Below, one piece after another: positions 60,795 through 64,000 of a stretch of 64,000 nt of DNA (position 1 is the first letter of the stretch; each line of letters opens with the position of its first letter). The translations under genes were made by a program, and so were the position numbers. This stretch comes from Prevotella sp. (GTDB taxonomy: Bacteria; Bacteroidota; Bacteroidia; Bacteroidales; Bacteroidaceae), in assembly GCA_022769825.1 (NCBI GenBank), contig JALEJI010000035.1, forward strand, positions 1 to 64,000, given 5' to 3'. Under the pieces are notes generated by a model that was given only the letters and a program-made list of their open reading frames with translations, ran no database searches and was not told the DNA's origin.

Positions 60795-61976
60795 ATGTAT
60801 AGGAATGTTTATCTTAAGCGGGGCAAGGATGAGTCGTTGAAGCGATTTCATCCCTGGGTCTTTTCGGGTGCCATACAGCGGATGGATGAAGGCATAGAAG
60901 AAGGTGATGTCGTCAGAGTGTTGAATTCCAATGGTGATTTTATTGCTGTGGGGCATTATCAGAAAGGCACCATCACGGTTCGAGTGCTTACTTTTGAAGA
61001 TATTCCTATAGATGATGATTTTTGGGAAAAGAGCATATTGTCTGCCTTGAACATGCGCGTCAGGATTGGCATAGCCGACAATTCCCATAACAACACTTAT
61101 AGGCTCATTCATGGTGAGGGTGACTATCTGCCCGGTCTTATCATCGATTGTTATGGAAAGACAGCGGTCATCCAAGCTCATAGTGTCGGCATGCATTATA
61201 GCAGGACAGCTATCAGTCAGGCTTTGCTCAATGTCATGGGAGACAGAATAGTGAATGTTTTCTATAAGAGCGAGACCACGTTGCCGCTGAAGAAAGATTT
61301 GCATCAAGAAGATGGCTTTATCGTTGGCCATACCGATGACAATGTGGCAGTGGAGAATGGCTTGAAGTTCCACATCGATTGGTTGAAAGGTCAGAAGACG
61401 GGCTTCTTTATCGACCAACGTGAGAATCGTTCTCTCCTGGAGCATTATGCCAAAGGCAAGAGCGTGCTAAACATGTTCTGTTATACAGGTGGCTTCTCCG
61501 TTTATGCCATGAGGGGTGGGGCGAAGTTGGTCCATTCCGTAGACAGCAGCGCGAAAGCCATAGAGCTGACAAAGCTCAATGTCGGCATGAACTTCCCCGA
61601 TGACAATAGGCACGAGGCTTTCTGTGCTGACGCTTTCGATTATCTTAACAGTCACGACGATAGTTATGATCTCATAGTGCTTGACCCTCCAGCTTTTGCC
61701 AAACACCGTTCTTCGTTGCACAATGCGCTTAAAGGATACATAAGGCTGAATGTCAAGGGATTGGAGAAAATCAAGCACCAAGGCATTCTGTTCACTTTCA
61801 GTTGCTCACAGGTGGTGACGAAGGAGAACTTTCGAACGGCGGTATTTACTGCGGCTGCGCAAGCTCACAGAAAGGTAAGAATCCTGCATCAGCTTCACCA
61901 ACCTGCCGACCATCCCATAAATATCTACCATCCAGAGGGCGAATATCTCAAGGGACTGGTCTTGTATGTTGAATAA
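60795..61976 (+). CDS. class I SAM-dependent rRNA (cytosine-C5) methyltransferase, RlmI-like
   Basis: A 393-residue enzyme. The N-terminal PUA-like region has H-P-W-V-F-S-G-A-I near residues 16-24. The methyltransferase part has G-F-F-I-D-Q-R-E-N-R near 200-209, the SAM-binding N-M-F-C-Y-T-G-G-F-S near 222-231, L-D-P-P-A-F-A-K near 296-303 and the catalytic Cys in F-S-C-S-Q near 335-339. It should methylate 23S rRNA (in E. coli RlmI acts on C1962); the exact site here is inferred from family. Confidence 0.9.
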   Translation: MYRNVYLKRGKDESLKRFHPWVFSGAIQRMDEGIEEGDVVRVLNSNGDFIAVGHYQKGTITVRVLTFEDIPIDDDFWEKSILSALNMRVRIGIADNSHNNTYRLIHGEGDYLPGLIIDCYGKTAVIQAHSVGMHYSRTAISQALLNVMGDRIVNVFYKSETTLPLKKDLHQEDGFIVGHTDDNVAVENGLKFHIDWLKGQKTGFFIDQRENRSLLEHYAKGKSVLNMFCYTGGFSVYAMRGGAKLVHSVDSSAKAIELTKLNVGMNFPDDNRHEAFCADAFDYLNSHDDSYDLIVLDPPAFAKHRSSLHNALKGYIRLNVKGLEKIKHQGILFTFSCSQVVTKENFRTAVFTAAAQAHRKVRILHQLHQPADHPINIYHPEGEYLKGLVLYVE

Positions 61977-62017
61977 ACCAAGATATTAAAGATTGCGTTG
62001 AGGGATTGGAGAATGCA

Positions 62018-62644
62018 TTATAAATTCTTCTCCAGTTCTTCAATGCCTTTCAATGTGCAGAATCCACGAATGTAAAGCATGGTGACATTCCTGAACACTT
62101 GCTGCACGCCATATTTTTCCAGCAACCCATTGCTGATTGCTTTTTCCATTGCCATGTTGTTGAACTCCATGATTAACTCGAAGTTGACGTTCTTTCTGAA
62201 ATAGCCATTTTTTATGCCACCTTGGAAGAAAGACAAAACCTTGTCGTGGTTTTTCAGCTTGATGCTATTCATCCAATCCACCACCAATGGGTATTTCTTC
62301 AAGTCCAAAACGAACAAGGTGGATATCTTCGCGGTCTGTTGCATTTGATAGCGATAATATTCTACAATTTTGCCAATCTCGGTCAACTTCGGCGACTTTT
62401 CAATGACATTCTTGAGATAGAGGCTTTCCTTCTCTTTCATGTTCTTCATGCAATGAAGAAGCAAGGTCTCCTTGTTGTTGAAAAACTCATAGAGGGTGCG
62501 TTTGGATATGCCAAGTTCTTTTGACACGTCATCCATCTTCACCGCTTTAATGCCTTTTTTCAAGAACATGTCCGACGCTACCTCTATAATTTTCAAGCTG
62601 ACTTGAGTTCGATGCTCTGTTGAATCGTCACTTTTGTAGGTCAT
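62018..62644 (-). CDS. TetR/AcrR-family transcriptional regulator
   Basis: A 208-residue regulator. The N-terminal HTH is clear: A-S-D-M-F-L-K-K-G-I-K-A-V-K-M-D-D-V-S-K-E-L-G-I-S-K-R-T-L-Y-E-F-F-N-N-K-E-T-L split over residues 23-61. The C-terminal helical part is the ligand and dimer domain. It is divergent from maeB and its own start region holds a small inverted repeat that could be an autoregulatory operator. The ATG at 62644 is chosen over a TTG at 62665, which lies inside the promoter. Confidence 0.88.
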   Translation of the reverse strand: MTYKSDDSTEHRTQVSLKIIEVASDMFLKKGIKAVKMDDVSKELGISKRTLYEFFNNKETLLLHCMKNMKEKESLYLKNVIEKSPKLTEIGKIVEYYRYQMQQTAKISTLFVLDLKKYPLVVDWMNSIKLKNHDKVLSFFQGGIKNGYFRKNVNFELIMEFNNMAMEKAISNGLLEKYGVQQVFRNVTMLYIRGFCTLKGIEELEKNL

Positions 62645-62646
62645 AA

Positions 62647-62661
62647 ATGCATTATTTGCAT
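62647..62661. promoter_or_regulatory. possible TetR operator
   Basis: ATGCA-TTATT-TGCAT is an inverted repeat between the -7 element and the start codon of the TetR gene, where a repressor would block its own transcription. Single occurrence; not proven. Confidence 0.35.
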
Positions 62662-62662
62662 G

Positions 62663-62670
62663 CAAAATTA
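62663..62670 (-). promoter_or_regulatory. -7 element of the TetR gene
   Basis: TAATTTTG on the minus strand, 18 nt upstream of the ATG at 62644. Confidence 0.6.
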
Positions 62671-62711
62671 CAAAAAAAGAAAAAACTATTTTCTTTTTTG
62701 CGGTTTTTTTG

Positions 62712-62719
62712 TAATTTTG
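62712..62719 (+). promoter_or_regulatory. -7 element of maeB
   Basis: TAATTTTG on the plus strand, 34 nt upstream of the ATG at 62754, facing away from the TetR promoter. Confidence 0.6.
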
Positions 62720-62753
62720 CCATGAATTACATTAGATAATTAACAAAATCGTT

Positions 62754-64000
62754 ATGGTAAAGATTACCAAAGAAGCTGCTTTAGCTTATCATGAGAACGT
62801 ACGGCCTGGAAAGATAGAGGTTAAGCCTACCAAGCCTTATCGTACACAAACTGATCTCAGCCTTGCATATTCCCCTGGTGTTGCATTCCCATGCTTGGAG
62901 ATTCAGAAAAATCCTAATGATGTATACAAGTATACTGACAAAGGAAACCTTGTGGCTGTCATTTCCAATGGCACTGCCGTATTAGGCCTTGGCGATATTG
63001 GGGCCATGAGCGGTAAGCCTGTCATGGAAGGTAAAGGGCTTCTGTTCAAGATATACGGTGGCGTTGATGTATTCGACATAGAGGTGAATGAAAAAGACCC
63101 CGAGAAGTTCTGCGAGGCTGTCGAGAAAATCGCCCCGACATTTGGCGGTATAAATCTTGAGGACATCAAGGCTCCAGAGTGTTTTTATATTGAGAATAGG
63201 CTTAAGAAGACTCTCGACATTCCCGTGATGCACGATGATCAGCATGGAACGGCTATCATCTCTGCCGCTGGTCTCCTCAATGCCTTGGAGGTAGCCGGCA
63301 AGAAGATAGAAGACGCCAAGATTGTTGTCAATGGCGCTGGTGCTGCGGCCATAAGCTGCACAAAGCTCTATTGTTCTCTTGGCGCAAGGCACGAAAACAT
63401 TATCATGCTCGACTCGCGTGGTGTCATCTATAAGGGCCGCGACCACGTGAATGAGCAAAAGATGGAGTTCGCTACCGACCGCACCGACATCAAGACCCTT
63501 GAGGAGGCCGTGAAGGGAGCTGATGTCTTCGTTGGCCTGTCCAAGGGCAACGTGCTCTCGCAAGACATGGTACGCTCCATGGCTCACATGCCAATAGTGT
63601 TCGCCCTTGCCAATCCTGTACCGGAGATTTCTTATGAGGATGCCACCGAGGCTCGTCCCGACATACTGATGTCAACAGGCCGGTCCGATTATCCTAACCA
63701 AATCAACAATGTCATAGGATTCCCTTATATTTTCCGTGGCGCGCTCGACGTTCATGCCAAGGCAATCAATGAGGAGATGAAACTTGCGGCTGTAAGGGCA
63801 ATAGCAGACTTGGCTAAACAACCTGTGCCAGAGATTGTCAACCAGGTTTACCATGTCAACGACTTGCAGTTTGGCCCCAAATATTTTATACCGAAACCTG
63901 TTGACCCACGCCTTATCACTGAGGTGTCCGCGGCTGTCGCCAAGGCTGCCATTGAGAGTGGAGTGGCAAGGAAGACCATTACCGACTGGGATGAATACAA
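62754..64000 (+). CDS. maeB: NADP-dependent malic enzyme (3' end cut by window)
   Basis: About 415 residues are visible and the frame is open at the window edge. The malic domain is clear: [11 protein letters not shown] near residues 36-46, [12 protein letters not shown] near 70-81, H-D-D-Q-H-G-T-A near 160-167 with metal ligands, the NAD(P)-binding N-G-A-G-A-A-A near 197-203, and N-P-V-P-E-I near 286. It decarboxylates malate to pyruvate. The length of relatives suggests a C-terminal phosphotransacetylase-like domain beyond the window (MaeB type), which cannot be verified here. Confidence 0.92.
   Translation, partial: MVKITKEAALAYHENVRPGKIEVKPTKPYRTQTDLSLAYSPGVAFPCLEIQKNPNDVYKYTDKGNLVAVISNGTAVLGLGDIGAMSGKPVMEGKGLLFKIYGGVDVFDIEVNEKDPEKFCEAVEKIAPTFGGINLEDIKAPECFYIENRLKKTLDIPVMHDDQHGTAIISAAGLLNALEVAGKKIEDAKIVVNGAGAAAISCTKLYCSLGARHENIIMLDSRGVIYKGRDHVNEQKMEFATDRTDIKTLEEAVKGADVFVGLSKGNVLSQDMVRSMAHMPIVFALANPVPEISYEDATEARPDILMSTGRSDYPNQINNVIGFPYIFRGALDVHAKAINEEMKLAAVRAIADLAKQPVPEIVNQVYHVNDLQFGPKYFIPKPVDPRLITEVSAAVAKAAIESGVARKTITDWDEY

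Overview
The window is a contiguous stretch of a Bacteroidales chromosome, most likely Prevotellaceae. Evidence for this: the Bacteroidetes promoter motif TAnnTTTG (often with TTTG or TTG about 20 nt upstream) precedes many genes; Shine-Dalgarno sites are absent; and several families are largely restricted to this phylum (DUF5686 outer-membrane protein, type IX secretion C-terminal sorting domain and T9SS plug protein, DUF4491, DUF1573, the TPR-type sensor kinase, and an AUR1-like inositol lipid cluster). No prophage, insertion sequence or CRISPR array is seen. Most genes are core metabolism or housekeeping.

Layout. 1-9.5 kb: a peptide transporter (cut by the window edge), a PorT-like barrel and a LysM/periplasmic-binding protein on the minus strand; then a T9SS-type cargo protein followed by uvrA; then a dicarboxylate transporter and a DUF1573 protein. 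9.6-15 kb: aspS, a histone-like basic winged-helix protein, a subtilisin-like protease, a Sel1-repeat protein and an acidic poly-Asp protein. 15-23.5 kb: a polyprenol-phosphate mannosyltransferase overlapping mfd, a first copy of a 382-bp non-coding repeat, a GNAT/nitrilase fusion, a coiled-coil lipoprotein, a small SLT-domain protein and tRNA-Ala(GGC). 23.6-29.4 kb: a minus-strand four-gene operon of BASS-family transporter, very large tandem sensor kinase, response regulator and a miniature AbgT-like membrane protein, the last three joined by ATGA overlaps. 29.6-33.8 kb: the phenylalanine/tyrosine operon (pheA, aminotransferase, DAHP synthase/chorismate mutase, tyrA), preceded by a complete transcription attenuator with a Tyr/Phe-rich leader peptide. 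33.9-41 kb: an outer-membrane protein, a patatin, an aminopeptidase P, the second copy of the 382-bp repeat, an orphan LuxR-type regulator and the DUF5686 protein. 41.2-43.7 kb: a pgpA-like / GtrA / CDP-alcohol transferase / AUR1-like PAP2 operon for inositol (sphingo)lipids. 44-64 kb: MaoC hydratase, rpsA, a lipoprotein, pyruvate kinase, T9SS plug, pgk, DUF4491, phosphosugar mutase, oxidoreductase plus TamA/BamA-like protein, LacI regulator with NhaC antiporter, a 3'-5' exonuclease, an rRNA methyltransferase, a TetR regulator and divergent maeB (cut by the window edge).

The most notable observations are: (1) the aromatic amino acid attenuator, in which the leader peptide, protector (1:2), antiterminator (2:3) and terminator (3:4) pairings can all be read directly; (2) the transporter-kinase-regulator-transporter-like operon, a plausible uncharacterised signalling system; (3) two 382-bp elements of exactly equal length, bounded by a 12-bp direct repeat and carrying a 22-bp tandem array headed by an inverted unit, both in convergent intergenic regions; (4) an inositol-lipid cluster without the myo-inositol-phosphate synthase gene I would expect beside it. 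All family names come from recognition of sequence motifs by eye; no database search was run.
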